The translations under genes were made by a program, and so were the position numbers. Below, piece after piece: positions 1-8,917 of a stretch of 64,000 nucleotides of DNA (the stretch's first letter is position 1; each line of letters opens with the position of its first letter). A model generated the notes under the pieces. The model was not told the DNA's origin, made no database searches, and was given only the letters and a program-made list of their open reading frames with translations. The DNA is from Bacilli bacterium (lineage in GTDB: Bacteria; Bacillota_I; Bacilli_A; RFN20; CAG-288), in assembly GCA_022652945.1 (NCBI GenBank), contig JALCRV010000001.1, positions 257,384 through 321,383 on the forward strand. Direction: 5' to 3'.

Positions 1-388
1 ATTCACAGGTAAAGTTACGGATAGCGAGTATTCTTTCCCTTCCGGACACGCCACTTCAGCTGCCGCTTTCTGCATATGCTTTATCTGGTACTACGGATTC
101 AAGAAGTATTGGGGTATCATCTTTGTTCCTATTCTGATGGCTATCACTAGGCTTTATTTCGTTGTCCATTATCCGACCGATGTTATCGCCGGTTTACTGA
201 TTGGAACCCTAGCTTCCTTAGCGGCCTTCTACCTGACCAAACTGCTTAATAAAGCAAAATTCATGTCTAAGGTTTATGGCTTCCCCGGTTTAGAGAATCT
301 TTTCCGTAAGAAAGAAACTCAGCCTACTGAAGTGAAAACCGAAAACAAAGAAGAAAGCAATAAAGAAAGCCCGAAAGAAGAAAAATAA
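1..388 (+). CDS. PAP2-family phosphatase, 3' part (5' end outside window)
   Basis: This is the C-terminal part of a membrane PAP2/phosphatidylglycerophosphatase-B-like phosphatase, which typically removes phosphate from undecaprenyl pyrophosphate or lipid phosphates at the membrane. The reading frame is open from base 2, so the start lies outside the window. The visible frame contains the family motifs SFPSGHATS (motif 2) and RLYFVVHYPTDVIAG (motif 3, with the catalytic His and Asp), each next to a hydrophobic segment. An internal ATG at 137 lies after motif 2 and cannot be the real start. The last 35 or so residues form a Lys/Glu-rich hydrophilic tail after the final membrane segment. The family call is firm; the substrate is not determined. 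Confidence 0.85.
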   Translation, partial: FTGKVTDSEYSFPSGHATSAAAFCICFIWYYGFKKYWGIIFVPILMAITRLYFVVHYPTDVIAGLLIGTLASLAAFYLTKLLNKAKFMSKVYGFPGLENLFRKKETQPTEVKTENKEESNKESPKEEK

Positions 389-458
389 TTCTCCTTCAGT
401 TTTAATTCATTTGACTAAAAAGACAAGCAAAAAACGATATATTCAATCTGCTTTTGAG

Positions 459-1325
459 TTATAAATCTTGGATTAATTTATAGATCTGATTTTTAGGGAC
501 TTTATAAATAGCCGCTAATTCTTTAGAAATCTCCGTCTTCCTTTTACCGTCTTTAATCATTCTTTTGGCGGACTTTATGATTTCCTCTTCATTGAATTCC
601 ACATCTTTTTTCTGAAAGCCTTCAATGACGATGACAAATTCACCAAGCAAGGTCAAAGACTCGGATTCATAGACTTCCTTTAAAGTCCCGCGGGTGTATT
701 CTTCATGTATTTTTGTTAATTCACGAGCTAAACAGACATTTCTCTCTTCACCGAAAATCTCCTTCATATCCTGAAGAGCTTCCTTTAAGCGATGCGGAGC
801 TTCATAAAAGATCAAACTCTCCTCTCTTTCTTTTAAGTTAGAAAGGAAATCTTTTCTGGCGCTTTTCTTCACCGGAAGAAAACCATAGAAAGAAAAATCC
901 GCGGTATCAAAGCCCGACATAATAAGGGCTGAAGTAAAAGCGGTCGGCCCAGGAACGAAAGAAACAGGAATCCCCTGCTCAATCGCTGCTTTTACTAATA
1001 AAGCCCCCGGGTCAGAAATCCCCGGAGTCCCTGCGTCGGAAACAAAAGCTAAAAGCAGATGCCTTTCTTTCACTTCTTGGACTAAACGGATGCTTTCTTC
1101 TTTTTCTTTTTGAGAGTAACAGGAGACAAGCCTTTTAGCCTTGATGTCCTTTAAAGACAGCAAGGCGGAGGTGACACGGGTATCTTCGCAAGCGATAATA
1201 TCCGCGGTCTTTAAAATCTCCTCGGCTCTAGACGACATATCCCCCAGATTGCCGATCGGCGTAGCAACTAAGTAAATAATCGGCTTCCCATCACCTTGAA
1301 AAGGATGTTCAGTTATGAGAGCCAT
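459..1325 (-). CDS. rsmI: 16S rRNA (cytidine1402-2'-O)-methyltransferase RsmI
   Basis: RsmI 2'-O-methylates C1402 of 16S rRNA in the decoding centre, using SAM. The 288-residue protein has the usual family length. Visible motifs are YLVATPIGNLGDMSSRA at the N-terminus, CEDTR, SDAGTPGISDPG (SAM-binding tetrapyrrole-methylase fold), GPTAFTSALIMSGF, FYGFLPVKKSAR and YEAPHRL. It is the last gene of the dnaX-to-rsmI operon and overlaps the 3' end of ricT by 17 bp; an AGGCGG Shine-Dalgarno five bases before the ATG supports this start and overlap. The holB-ricT-rsmI order matches Bacillus, where rsmI closes the same cluster. Confidence 0.95.
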   Translation of the reverse strand: MALITEHPFQGDGKPIIYLVATPIGNLGDMSSRAEEILKTADIIACEDTRVTSALLSLKDIKAKRLVSCYSQKEKEESIRLVQEVKERHLLLAFVSDAGTPGISDPGALLVKAAIEQGIPVSFVPGPTAFTSALIMSGFDTADFSFYGFLPVKKSARKDFLSNLKEREESLIFYEAPHRLKEALQDMKEIFGEERNVCLARELTKIHEEYTRGTLKEVYESESLTLLGEFVIVIEGFQKKDVEFNEEEIIKSAKRMIKDGKRKTEISKELAAIYKVPKNQIYKLIQDL

Positions 1326-2526
1326 TGTTACCGCCTGAAGAGGAAGGATTATTATTGCCTACCGGGCGTTGGTTATTGTTATTGCTGTGTTGATTGTTAT
1401 TGTTATAGCCATGGTAATTGCCATTGCCGTGGTTATTGTTATGATGCTTATTATTGTTGCCATGATACATCCACTTCTCATCACCGTGATAATCATTATG
1501 CGGACGGCCATTTTGCTGATGGTTATCATGATGGTAATCATCTTTACGGCCTTGGTCATGGTAATTGCTAGAAGCAGAATGATCTCCCGTATTAGCTGGA
1601 GCAACCGGAGTCAATAAAGGCTTTTCCGGAATCACATCGGAGACCTTAACCGACGGCGGATTGACTATACCGAGATCTTTCGGAGTCAATTGAGCTTCGG
1701 AAGCCTTCTTCACAGGAACATAAACCTTCCCAGTCGAAATTGCATTATATTCATCCAAACTGATAGTAGCCATATTATCAGGAGAATATAAGCTGACAGT
1801 TCTCGCTAAGACGTTAAAAGAAGAGACCTTCATGGTATTCCCGCCATAAACAATCGGAGTACCTAAACGTGGGAATTCTTTTTTACCTTCTGAGTAGGCT
1901 TCATCTTCATACTTTAAGCAGCAGATAAGTTTTCCGCATTGTCCGGAAAGCTTAGGAATATTGATCGCTAACATCTGGTTTTTCGCCATCGCGATCGAGA
2001 TTCCTTCAAAGCCGTTTAAGAAAGTGGAGCAGCATAGAGGCAGTCCACAGATACCTAAACCTCCGACCATCTTAGCTTTATCTCTAGGCCCAACCTGTCT
2101 CATTTCCAACCTAGCATGGATCTGAGGAGCTAAAATCCTCAGCATATTGCGGAAATCTACCCTGTCATCTGAGGTGTACATAATCTTAACCTTCTGACAA
2201 TCAAGGGAAGAAGAAACACGGAAAACCTTCATCTGAAGATTCTCTTTATCGGCTTCTTGCTGAACTATTTTAATCAATTCAATATCGCGCTTAAGATTAT
2301 CTTGATAGAGGGCCTGATCCTGCTCAGTAGCTGTTCTGCTGATAGGCCAATAAACATTCAGCGCCTCATTTTCCCTAAGCTGACGGCAGGTTTCGACCGT
2401 ACCTAAATAATCGGTGCCATCGATTTCACTGATAACTTTCTGCCCAGCTTTTAAAGGCAGAGAGTAATAGCAGTAAGTCGGTCTAGCATCATCAAAACGA
2501 ACTCCGATAATATACGATTCACTCAT
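1309..2526 (-). CDS. ricT: RicT/YaaT PSP1-domain regulatory protein with Asn/His-rich tail
   Basis: The PSP1 C-terminal family includes Bacillus RicT (YaaT), part of the Ric complex that binds Fe-S clusters and affects RNase Y mRNA processing. The conserved core runs to about residue 270. It contains the cysteine-rich stretch GLGICGLPLCCSTFLNGFEG followed by SGQCGKLICCLKYE, which are the probable cluster ligands. Bacillus RicT is about 275 residues; this one is 405. The extra C-terminus (roughly residues 319-405) is almost entirely Asn, His, Gly, Gln, Ser and Asp, with runs such as HHNNNHGNGN and NNNNQHSNNNN. The gene overlaps holB by ATGA and rsmI by 17 bp, so the tail is translated up to the next start. 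The RicA and RicF partners are not in the window. Confidence 0.92.
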   Translation of the reverse strand: MSESYIIGVRFDDARPTYCYYSLPLKAGQKVISEIDGTDYLGTVETCRQLRENEALNVYWPISRTATEQDQALYQDNLKRDIELIKIVQQEADKENLQMKVFRVSSSLDCQKVKIMYTSDDRVDFRNMLRILAPQIHARLEMRQVGPRDKAKMVGGLGICGLPLCCSTFLNGFEGISIAMAKNQMLAINIPKLSGQCGKLICCLKYEDEAYSEGKKEFPRLGTPIVYGGNTMKVSSFNVLARTVSLYSPDNMATISLDEYNAISTGKVYVPVKKASEAQLTPKDLGIVNPPSVKVSDVIPEKPLLTPVAPANTGDHSASSNYHDQGRKDDYHHDNHQQNGRPHNDYHGDEKWMYHGNNNKHHNNNHGNGNYHGYNNNNQHSNNNNQRPVGNNNPSSSGGNNGSHN

Positions 2527-3485
2527 GCTCTTCCCTCCATAATCATCCCTAAACGCGCCAAGGCTAAGGTGAAGTTCATATTAGCCTGCGATTTTCCTTC
2601 TTCCTCGTCCAATAGTTTAATAGCTTTTGGCAGGACATCGCGGAAGCGTTCTAGCCCGGATGTAAGATCCTTCAGGACCGATTGATCATTCCCTAGCAAA
2701 GCCTTGGAAAAGACGGTCGAAAGGATACTGTAAAAGTAATTATAACACTTATTGCCACGCAGGTTTTCCGCCGCTTGATGCATCAAGACATAAGTGGCTT
2801 TCCCATCATCTTTTATTAAGGCATGAAGGTAATTTAAACTAGCCTCATAAGCGGATGTGAATTCTTTTGAGGAAATGATACTTGTCTTCTCTTCTTCATC
2901 GTAGACAAAAGAAGAGACAAGGTAATATTCCTTTAAGTCTTCCTCTCCGCGGTAAGCATTCAATAGTTTATCTAGATCAGGGCTTTTTACTTCAATCGGC
3001 TGAGCCCTGGATAAAATGGTCGGTAAGACTTTATCACGGTTATCCGTAGTTAAGAAAGCCACGGTATTCCCGGAAGGTTCCTCTAAAGTCTTCAACAATG
3101 CATTGATTGCTTCTTCAGTGATATTTTCTACGTGGTTAATCACATAAGCGGAAATGTGGTTTTTCTCTAAAGCGGTCATCGAGAAGAAATCATCCAAAGC
3201 ATCGATATCGGGCTTTCTGATAAGTTTGTCTTTCCCGTTAATCAAGATAAAATCCGGATGGATTCCATCGGAAAATCTTTTGCATGATGGACAATTCCCA
3301 CACGCTAGGACATCCTGTTCGCACTGCAGTGATTTAACTAAGAATAAAGCCGACTCCAAAAGCGGAGCCGAGGGTTCTCCATAAAGCAGATAAGCGTGAG
3401 AAAGGCGTTGAAACTTTCTGGCATTGATAAAAAGCTTGGCCAAGGTCGGCTGCTCTAACTGAAAACGCTCTTTATCGTAAGCCAT
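2523..3485 (-). CDS. holB: DNA polymerase III delta' subunit (HolB)
   Basis: HolB is the rigid delta-prime subunit of the clamp-loader complex that loads the beta sliding clamp at replication forks. The 320-residue protein shows the AAA+ clamp-loader layout: SHAYLLYGEP near residue 30, a zinc module with four cysteines (CEQDVLACGNCPSC), ALLKTLEEPSGNTVAFL and the SRAQ sensor. The Walker A position reads GEPSAPLLESA and is not a functional P-loop, as expected for delta-prime, which does not hydrolyse ATP. It lies between tmk and ricT as in Bacillus, six bases after tmk and overlapping ricT by ATGA. Confidence 0.93.
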   Translation of the reverse strand: MAYDKERFQLEQPTLAKLFINARKFQRLSHAYLLYGEPSAPLLESALFLVKSLQCEQDVLACGNCPSCKRFSDGIHPDFILINGKDKLIRKPDIDALDDFFSMTALEKNHISAYVINHVENITEEAINALLKTLEEPSGNTVAFLTTDNRDKVLPTILSRAQPIEVKSPDLDKLLNAYRGEEDLKEYYLVSSFVYDEEEKTSIISSKEFTSAYEASLNYLHALIKDDGKATYVLMHQAAENLRGNKCYNYFYSILSTVFSKALLGNDQSVLKDLTSGLERFRDVLPKAIKLLDEEEGKSQANMNFTLALARLGMIMEGRA

Positions 3486-3491
3486 CTTTAT

Positions 3492-4139
3492 TTACTTCCC
3501 TAAATAAGAATCGATCCGGGTCTTTAAGATGCCGTAAACTTCCTTTTCGACTTCCTCCAGAGGCTTAGAAGCATCAACAACCGAAAAGCGATCCTTGAAT
3601 CTTTCTTTGATAATCTGATAACCTTCGTGGACTTTCTGATGGAATTCCAGCTTTTCCCGATCTAGACGATCGGCATCCTGCCCACGATGAGCAGCGATCC
3701 TTTTTAGTCCTTCTTCCGGCTTAATATCGAAAAGAATTGTTAAATCCGGGAGTCTTCCATCGGTCGCGAACATATTGATTCCATAAACCTCATCGATACC
3801 GATGCCTCTAGCATACCCTTGATAGACCAAGGAAGAATCGATATAGCGATCAGAGATAACAATCTTTCCCGCATCAAGAAGCGGGAAAACCGTTTCGACC
3901 ATATGCTGCCTTCGAGAAGCTGCATAAAGAAGCGCTTCAGTCTTTTTATCTTCTTCCGTATTGTTCTTATCGAGAATTATCTTGCGGATTTGCTCGGAAA
4001 TTTTATTCCCGCCCGGTTCTCTAGTAAGAAAGAGATCGTAACCTTCCGCTCTGAGTTTTTCAATTACAAAAGAAAGAACGGTCGTCTTACCCGAGCCATC
4101 CCCGCCTTCCACGGTAATGAATAAACCTTTTTTATCCAT
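3492..4139 (-). CDS. tmk: Thymidylate kinase
   Basis: Tmk phosphorylates dTMP to dTDP for DNA synthesis. The 215-residue protein has the P-loop GGDGSGKTT at residues 12-20, the DR-containing loop TREPGG, and ISDRYIDSSLVYQGYARG with the catalytic DRY motif. A GAAGGGAG Shine-Dalgarno about ten bases before the ATG supports the start. It lies three bases after recR and just before holB, the usual arrangement in this replication and repair cluster. Confidence 0.96.
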   Translation of the reverse strand: MDKKGLFITVEGGDGSGKTTVLSFVIEKLRAEGYDLFLTREPGGNKISEQIRKIILDKNNTEEDKKTEALLYAASRRQHMVETVFPLLDAGKIVISDRYIDSSLVYQGYARGIGIDEVYGINMFATDGRLPDLTILFDIKPEEGLKRIAAHRGQDADRLDREKLEFHQKVHEGYQIIKERFKDRFSVVDASKPLEEVEKEVYGILKTRIDSYLGK

Positions 4140-4142
4140 CTT

Positions 4143-4748
4143 CTATTCTCCCTTCATATTCACACGCGCATTTAAAGAGCGCTCGATGGTCAGTTCATCA
4201 ACATATTCCAAATCGGCACCGACTGGCAGTCCATAAGCCAGATGAGTGATTTTAACTGATGTATCCTGCAGATAGTTATTGATATAATTCGCAGTTAGTT
4301 CTCCTTCCACGGTGGAAGAACAAGCCAAGATTACTTCTTCAATCTTTTCATCGATAACTAAACGTTTCAATTCCGGAATCCGGATATTCTCCGGCCCGAT
4401 GCCTTTTAAAGGGGAAAGCGCCCCGCCTAAAATAAAGTATTTTCCACGGTATTTGCCAGTCTTTTCAAAACTCAAGACATTTTTAGCATCGATTACCACC
4501 AGAAGCGTTTTATCATCTCTAGAGGTATCGTCGCAGATCGGACAAAAAGGCGTATCGATCTTCATGCCGCAACGCGGACAAGCGTGGACATTCTCTTCCA
4601 CGTTTTTTAATGAAGAGATAAAAGCCTCGATTTCTTCCGGGCTGAAAGAGAGCGTGGCGTAAGCCAGTCGCTCAGCAGTCTTATTCCCGATGCCGGGCAG
4701 TTTCTTATAAGAAGCTATCAGCCGAGAGATCGCGTCGATCTGCTCCAT
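4143..4748 (-). CDS. recR: Recombination protein RecR
   Basis: RecR acts with RecO (and RecF) to load RecA on SSB-coated single-stranded DNA. The 201-residue protein has the normal length. It shows an N-terminal helix-hairpin-helix (LPGIGNKTAERLAY), a four-cysteine zinc finger (CPRCGMKIDTPFCPIC), the Toprim segment beginning LLVVIDAKNVLSFEKTG, and the C-terminal signature LAYGLPVGADLEYVDE. AAGGGA precedes the ATG by nine bases. It follows ybaB by three bases, and the dnaX-ybaB-recR order is widespread in bacteria. Confidence 0.96.
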   Translation of the reverse strand: MEQIDAISRLIASYKKLPGIGNKTAERLAYATLSFSPEEIEAFISSLKNVEENVHACPRCGMKIDTPFCPICDDTSRDDKTLLVVIDAKNVLSFEKTGKYRGKYFILGGALSPLKGIGPENIRIPELKRLVIDEKIEEVILACSSTVEGELTANYINNYLQDTSVKITHLAYGLPVGADLEYVDELTIERSLNARVNMKGE

Positions 4749-4751
4749 AAA

Positions 4752-5051
4752 CTAAAATCCCTTGATAGATGACTGCATATCGGAAGCAATCTTATCGGAG
4801 GCAGCTTTGACTTTCTTAACGCATTCGTTAAAAGCAGCCTTGATCATATCTTCGAGCATTTCCTTATCGTTAGGATCAATCGCGTCCTTATCGATTTCGA
4901 TCTTATCGATCGTGTAATTGCCGTACATCCTCACCTTGCAGGCCCCGCCAGCGGCTTCCGCTTCAAAAACAGTGTTCTCTAACTCATCCTGTTTTTTCTT
5001 CATCTCGGCTTGCATCTTTTGAGCTTGCTGCATCAATTTATTTAAATCCAT
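4752..5051 (-). CDS. YbaB/EbfC nucleoid-associated protein
   Basis: This 99-residue protein belongs to the YbaB/EbfC family of small dimeric DNA-binding proteins. The N-terminus MDLNKLMQQAQKMQAEM forms the long first helix typical of the family. The middle has the Ala/Gly-rich strand EAEAAGGACKVRMYGNY and an acidic helix around DPNDKEMLEDMIKAAFNE. It lies between dnaX and recR, a conserved position that suggests a link to replication or recombination, although the molecular role in Firmicutes is not settled. A good GGGAAGG ribosome binding site precedes the start. Confidence 0.93.
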   Translation of the reverse strand: MDLNKLMQQAQKMQAEMKKKQDELENTVFEAEAAGGACKVRMYGNYTIDKIEIDKDAIDPNDKEMLEDMIKAAFNECVKKVKAASDKIASDMQSSIKGF

Positions 5052-5067
5052 AATCAGCCTTCCCTTT

Positions 5068-6834
5068 CTATTGCTTATTACCTGACGGATTAAGACCTAA
5101 AGAATCCATAAACTTCTCCGCATTAGTCGGACCAGCCGGTGCAACATCCTTCTTACTGCCATCGGGCAGATCGATCGGAGTCGGAGAAGGCAAATCATCA
5201 GCCTGCGAGAGATTCATAAAGGCATTGACGAAATCGATATAAGGACCGTTTTCAATCCCAACTACCCTTAATTCCATATTGAAAAGCTTCTTAGTCAGCT
5301 GCTTAGTCTTTTCAACGTTAGAGTAAAGATTGATCGTCCCGACAACACCTTTAAAGAAGGACTTAACAACCAAAACACCCGGAGCCGCAATACAGGGAGT
5401 ACAACGCATCAATTGAGAAGCTAAGTAAGAAAGCGAATCGGAATTAGGAACGCTCTTTAATTTAGTTTCCCAATCCTTCAAGATATCTTGCTTAATAGAC
5501 TTATTTCCCTGGACCATGATATTGATAATCTGGTCTTTAGTGATGGTCAGCCCTTCTCCTGACTCCGGCAGTTGATCAAAACGATCTAAAGAAGAAGTCG
5601 TAATCGTCGTCGGCTTACTCACTTCTTCCGCTTTTTTTTCTTCAACTACAACTGTAGACGGAGTTTGAACAGGAACACTCGGGGCAGGAGTCTTTATTTC
5701 CGAAAGAGGAATCGTCTTGATTTCCGGAGCTTTTTCAATTCTCTCAGGCTCATTTTCCTCGAACTGCTCCTTAATCGTCAAAGAAAGCAAAGTCAGTTCA
5801 AATTGATCGAAGGCATTAAGAGCTGTCTTATAATCCCTGCGCGCTTTAATCAGAACGGAAAGATTTCTTCTGATCTCGCTAGGAGTCACCAAAGTCTTCA
5901 AAGCTTCATCAGGTTTAAGATAGGTCAATAAAGACTGGTCTCTTGTTGTCCCGAAAACCAGAAGATCTTTATAAATATTCGTCAAATCGTCATGCAATTT
6001 CAGAACATCCGCCCCTTTAGCGTACTTATCCTTTAAGATTGCCATCGCTCCTTTAACATCGTTGAGGTGGATAGCCTTCACCAGTTCCAACTCATCAGAA
6101 ATCTTCATCAGACCAAAAAGAGTATCGACATCTTCCGCGGTGACTTTATCACCGCCATAAGAAATTGCCTGATCAAGCAAAGAAAGGGAGTCTCTGACTC
6201 CACCTTGAGCTAACCGAGCGATGATCTGCAGCGCTTCTTCTTCATAAGAAACGCCTTCCTTTTCAAGAATCTTCTCCATATTCATTATAAGGTCTTGTTC
6301 AGAAACCTTAGAAAAATCAAAACGCTGGACACGGGAAAGAATCGTCGGCAACACTTCATCCGGCTCGGTGGTCGCTAAAATAAACACCACGTTAGCGGGC
6401 GGTTCCTCCAAAGTCTTCAAAAGAGCATTGAAAGCCGCTCCGGTCATCGAATGGACCTCGTCGATAATATAAACCTTATAACGACCTAAAATCGGAGCGA
6501 ACGAAACCTGTTCAATCAGCTTACGGACATTATCGACTCCAGAGTTTGACGCCGCATCGATTTCATAGACATCAGGATGCTTCCCTTCAAGAATATCCAT
6601 GCAGTTCTCGCACTGATTGCATTCTTCACCGATACCCTTAGAGCAATTTAAAGCCTTGGCGAACAATCTCGCCATAGTAGTCTTCCCCGTCCCTCTTGGG
6701 CCACAGAAAAGATAGGCGTGAGCAATCTTGCCGTCCTTCAAGGCATTCTGTAATGTCGTGACGATCGGTTTCTGCCCAACCACCTCTTTAAAAGTCTTCG
6801 GACGATACGTTCGGTAAAGAGCTCGATATGCCAT
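5068..6834 (-). CDS. dnaX: DNA polymerase III gamma/tau subunit
   Basis: DnaX is the ATPase of the clamp loader and (as tau) links it to the polymerase. The frame is open to a TTG at 6870, but the ATG at 6834 is the better start: it begins MAYRALYRTYRPKTFKEVVGQ, the standard DnaX N-terminus, giving 588 residues. Motifs are the P-loop FCGPRGTGKTT, the four-cysteine zinc module in SKGIGEECNQCENC, IIDEVHSMTGAAFNALLKTLE (Walker B) and LSRVQRF (sensor/arginine region). Domain III follows, then a Pro/Val/Glu-rich linker and a C-terminal domain. A TATAAT at 6862-6867 upstream of the chosen start is a possible -10 box, without a clear -35. It is the first gene of the minus-strand operon ending at rsmI. 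Confidence 0.94.
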   Translation of the reverse strand: MAYRALYRTYRPKTFKEVVGQKPIVTTLQNALKDGKIAHAYLFCGPRGTGKTTMARLFAKALNCSKGIGEECNQCENCMDILEGKHPDVYEIDAASNSGVDNVRKLIEQVSFAPILGRYKVYIIDEVHSMTGAAFNALLKTLEEPPANVVFILATTEPDEVLPTILSRVQRFDFSKVSEQDLIMNMEKILEKEGVSYEEEALQIIARLAQGGVRDSLSLLDQAISYGGDKVTAEDVDTLFGLMKISDELELVKAIHLNDVKGAMAILKDKYAKGADVLKLHDDLTNIYKDLLVFGTTRDQSLLTYLKPDEALKTLVTPSEIRRNLSVLIKARRDYKTALNAFDQFELTLLSLTIKEQFEENEPERIEKAPEIKTIPLSEIKTPAPSVPVQTPSTVVVEEKKAEEVSKPTTITTSSLDRFDQLPESGEGLTITKDQIINIMVQGNKSIKQDILKDWETKLKSVPNSDSLSYLASQLMRCTPCIAAPGVLVVKSFFKGVVGTINLYSNVEKTKQLTKKLFNMELRVVGIENGPYIDFVNAFMNLSQADDLPSPTPIDLPDGSKKDVAPAGPTNAEKFMDSLGLNPSGNKQ

Positions 6835-6894
6835 TTTTATTCCGCTATTTTCCTCTAGTCCATTATACAATAAGGAACGGATTCTTAAAAGAAA

Positions 6895-6928
6895 AAGGAA
6901 GCCAAGAAAAGCGAATTCCGGCTTCCTT
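6895..6928 (-). terminator. Rho-independent terminator after prmC
   Basis: On the minus strand, AAGGAAGCC pairs with GGCTTCCTT across a 16-base loop and is followed by TTTTTCTTTT. It lies just past the prmC stop codon and before dnaX, separating the prfA-prmC unit from the dnaX operon. Confidence 0.8.
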
Positions 6929-6940
6929 TACTGAAACGTT

Positions 6941-7762
6941 TTAAAGATATTTTTTAGTCAGGCGGAGAAAACGGTCTTTATTCGAAAGGTCTTTAATCAA
7001 TTCGACATTGTAACCCGCTAACGTCTGATGAGCTAAATCAATTGTCATATCCGCATTAGCGGCTTCGATTTCTAAATAACAGACCCCGTGTTCATTTAAG
7101 ACCTGAGTTAAGGAAGCGAAGATCTTCCGATAACTGTCTAAGCCATCATCCCCAGCAAACAAGGCCTCCTGCGGCTCGAAGCCTAAAGAGCTATCGAGAA
7201 TCTCTCCGTTCTTGATATAAGGAGGATTGGAGACAATCAAATCGAATTTCAAACCTTTATAGACAAAATAATCAAGATAATCTGAAAGAGCGATATAGAC
7301 TTCAAGTTTATTCTCATCCGCATTCTTCTGAGTCATCTGCATAGCGTAAGGAGAGATATCTGAAGCGTAAACTGTCGCCTGCGGAAACATCTTCTTTAAA
7401 GCCAGGCCGATACAGCCGGAACCGCAGCAGAGATCCAAGGCGGAATTAATTAAAGTCCTGCCCTGTCTATTCTGGATAATTCCCATTAATTCCTCAGTCT
7501 CCGGACGAGGAATCAAGACCTTCGGAGTGACGTTAATCTTCAGATGGAAGAAATCCACAAACCCGATCAAATAAGCGGGCGGATAACCGGAAGCGAGGAC
7601 TTCGATATCATTGGAACACCTTTCCGGCATCATAAAAAGACGCCCGGTCTTGGTCTGGTCGTAATCGATATTGTAACGGAAGCGGAAAAGATCCCTGATA
7701 TCGGCTTCAGGAATTCCTAAAGCCTTCATCTGGCTGATTGCTTTTTCTGAATTGATGATCAT
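6941..7762 (-). CDS. prmC: Peptide chain release factor N5-glutamine methyltransferase
   Basis: PrmC methylates the Gln of the GGQ motif in release factors RF1 and RF2, using SAM. The 273-residue protein shows PRPETEELM in the family-specific region, the SAM motif ALDLCCGSGCIGLA, and the catalytic LIVSNPPYIKNGEI with NPPY. The ATG overlaps the prfA stop codon as ATGA, so the modifying enzyme is translationally coupled to its substrate, RF1, as in Bacillus. Confidence 0.96.
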   Translation of the reverse strand: MIINSEKAISQMKALGIPEADIRDLFRFRYNIDYDQTKTGRLFMMPERCSNDIEVLASGYPPAYLIGFVDFFHLKINVTPKVLIPRPETEELMGIIQNRQGRTLINSALDLCCGSGCIGLALKKMFPQATVYASDISPYAMQMTQKNADENKLEVYIALSDYLDYFVYKGLKFDLIVSNPPYIKNGEILDSSLGFEPQEALFAGDDGLDSYRKIFASLTQVLNEHGVCYLEIEAANADMTIDLAHQTLAGYNVELIKDLSNKDRFLRLTKKYL

Positions 7763-8847
7763 TTGCCTTGGCTCTCTTTAGCCTGCTGGAGAATCAAATC
7801 TTTCTGGTTAGCTTCCTGCAAAGCATCGAGAATCGCATCTAAATCGCCATCCATCACTCGATCAAGAGTATTGACCGTAAAGCCTATTCGGTGATCAGTG
7901 ACACGGTTTTGCGGATAGTTATAAGTCCTGATCTTTTCAGAACGTTCGCCGGTACCGACCTTAAGTTTTCTTTCCGCATCTAACTTCGAGTTCTTCTCTT
8001 CATCATTCTTCGCCTGGAGTCTAGCGCGGAGAAGTTCCATCGCTGTTTCCTTGTTGGAAAGCTGATCTCTTTCAATCTGACAGGTGACCACAATTCCGGA
8101 AGGGATATGGGTGATTCTGACAGCGGATTCCGTCTTATTGACGTTCTGCCCACCAGCGCCGGAAGAACGGTAAGTATCAATCTGCAGATCGGATTGGTTG
8201 ATCTTGATTTCTTCGTTCTTGATTTCCGGCATGACCAGAACCGTCGCGGTTGAGGTCTGCAGACGTCCGGACTTTTCCGTAACCGGGACTCTCTGGACTC
8301 GATGAGCGCCGGATTCGAATTTCAATCTGGAATAAGCTCCCTTGCCTTTGATTTTCAGTGAGACTAAGGAATAACCTCCTAACGAGGTCGGTTCCTCATC
8401 GATCGCTTGGTATTTCCAACCTTTTTTATCCGCGTATTTCATATACATACGGTAAAGATCGCCCGCGAAGATGTTCGCTTCGTCTCCACCGACTGCTCCG
8501 CGGATTTCCATGATGACGTTCTTATCGTCGTTGGCGTCTTTCGGAAGTAAGGATTCCTGGATTTTTGCTTCCATCTGATCCTGTAAGGCTCTGATGCGCG
8601 CCATCTCATCTAGGCCCATCTGAGCCATATCCTTATCCTGATCTTTCGAAGTCAGCTCAGCTTCTTTATAGTCTTCTTCGTTCTTCTTATATTCCTTATA
8701 AAGCTTAACGGAATCTTCCATACCCGTTCTTTCTTTATTCAGGATAATCGCTTTCGAAAAATCAATTCCGGAAGCCAGCTCAGCATCGATATCATCTAGA
8801 CGTTTACACATAGTCTCTAAACGAGCGATTACATATTCATTTAACAT
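7759..8847 (-). CDS. prfA: Peptide chain release factor 1
   Basis: RF1 terminates translation at UAA and UAG. The 362-residue protein has the RF1 discriminator PVT at residues 188-190 (RVPVTEKSGR) and the peptidyl-tRNA hydrolysis motif GGQ at 232-234 (RSSGAGGQNVNKTESAV). The first 110 residues are charged and helical as usual. RF1 does not read UGA, and several genes here end in TGA, so an RF2 gene should exist elsewhere in the genome. AAAGGGGA precedes the ATG by about 13 bases. Translation continues into prmC. Confidence 0.96.
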   Translation of the reverse strand: MLNEYVIARLETMCKRLDDIDAELASGIDFSKAIILNKERTGMEDSVKLYKEYKKNEEDYKEAELTSKDQDKDMAQMGLDEMARIRALQDQMEAKIQESLLPKDANDDKNVIMEIRGAVGGDEANIFAGDLYRMYMKYADKKGWKYQAIDEEPTSLGGYSLVSLKIKGKGAYSRLKFESGAHRVQRVPVTEKSGRLQTSTATVLVMPEIKNEEIKINQSDLQIDTYRSSGAGGQNVNKTESAVRITHIPSGIVVTCQIERDQLSNKETAMELLRARLQAKNDEEKNSKLDAERKLKVGTGERSEKIRTYNYPQNRVTDHRIGFTVNTLDRVMDGDLDAILDALQEANQKDLILQQAKESQGK

Positions 8848-8886
8848 ATTTTTTATATTTCCCCTTTTATTAGATTTTAGACTGCT

Positions 8887-8917
8887 GCCGTATTCTGATT
8901 AAGCAAAGAATACCGGC
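8887..8917 (-). terminator. Weak hairpin at the yfhO stop codon
   Basis: On the minus strand GCCGGTATTC pairs with GAATACGGC (one bulge) across a 12-base loop, starting at the yfhO stop codon. The following bases are not U-rich (AGCAGTCTAAAA), so termination would be inefficient and yfhO transcription may continue into prfA. Confidence 0.35.

Noticed and set aside
1369-1570. Repeat-like ATT/GTT-rich DNA considered as a CRISPR or tandem array
   Set aside because: No constant unit or spacer length; the repetition comes from AAC/AAT and CAC/CAT codons of the ricT tail.
1296-1617. Several Cys/Tyr/His- or Ile/Val-rich frames opposite the ricT tail
   Set aside because: They are shadows of the Asn/His codon runs of ricT in other frames and have no start signals.
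2523-2526. TGA read as tryptophan (Mycoplasma code) because of the Mollicutes-like traits
   Set aside because: TGA ends holB, tldD, prmC-coupled prfA, secE and the amino-acid binding protein exactly at the next start, and Trp is encoded by TGG, so code 11 applies.
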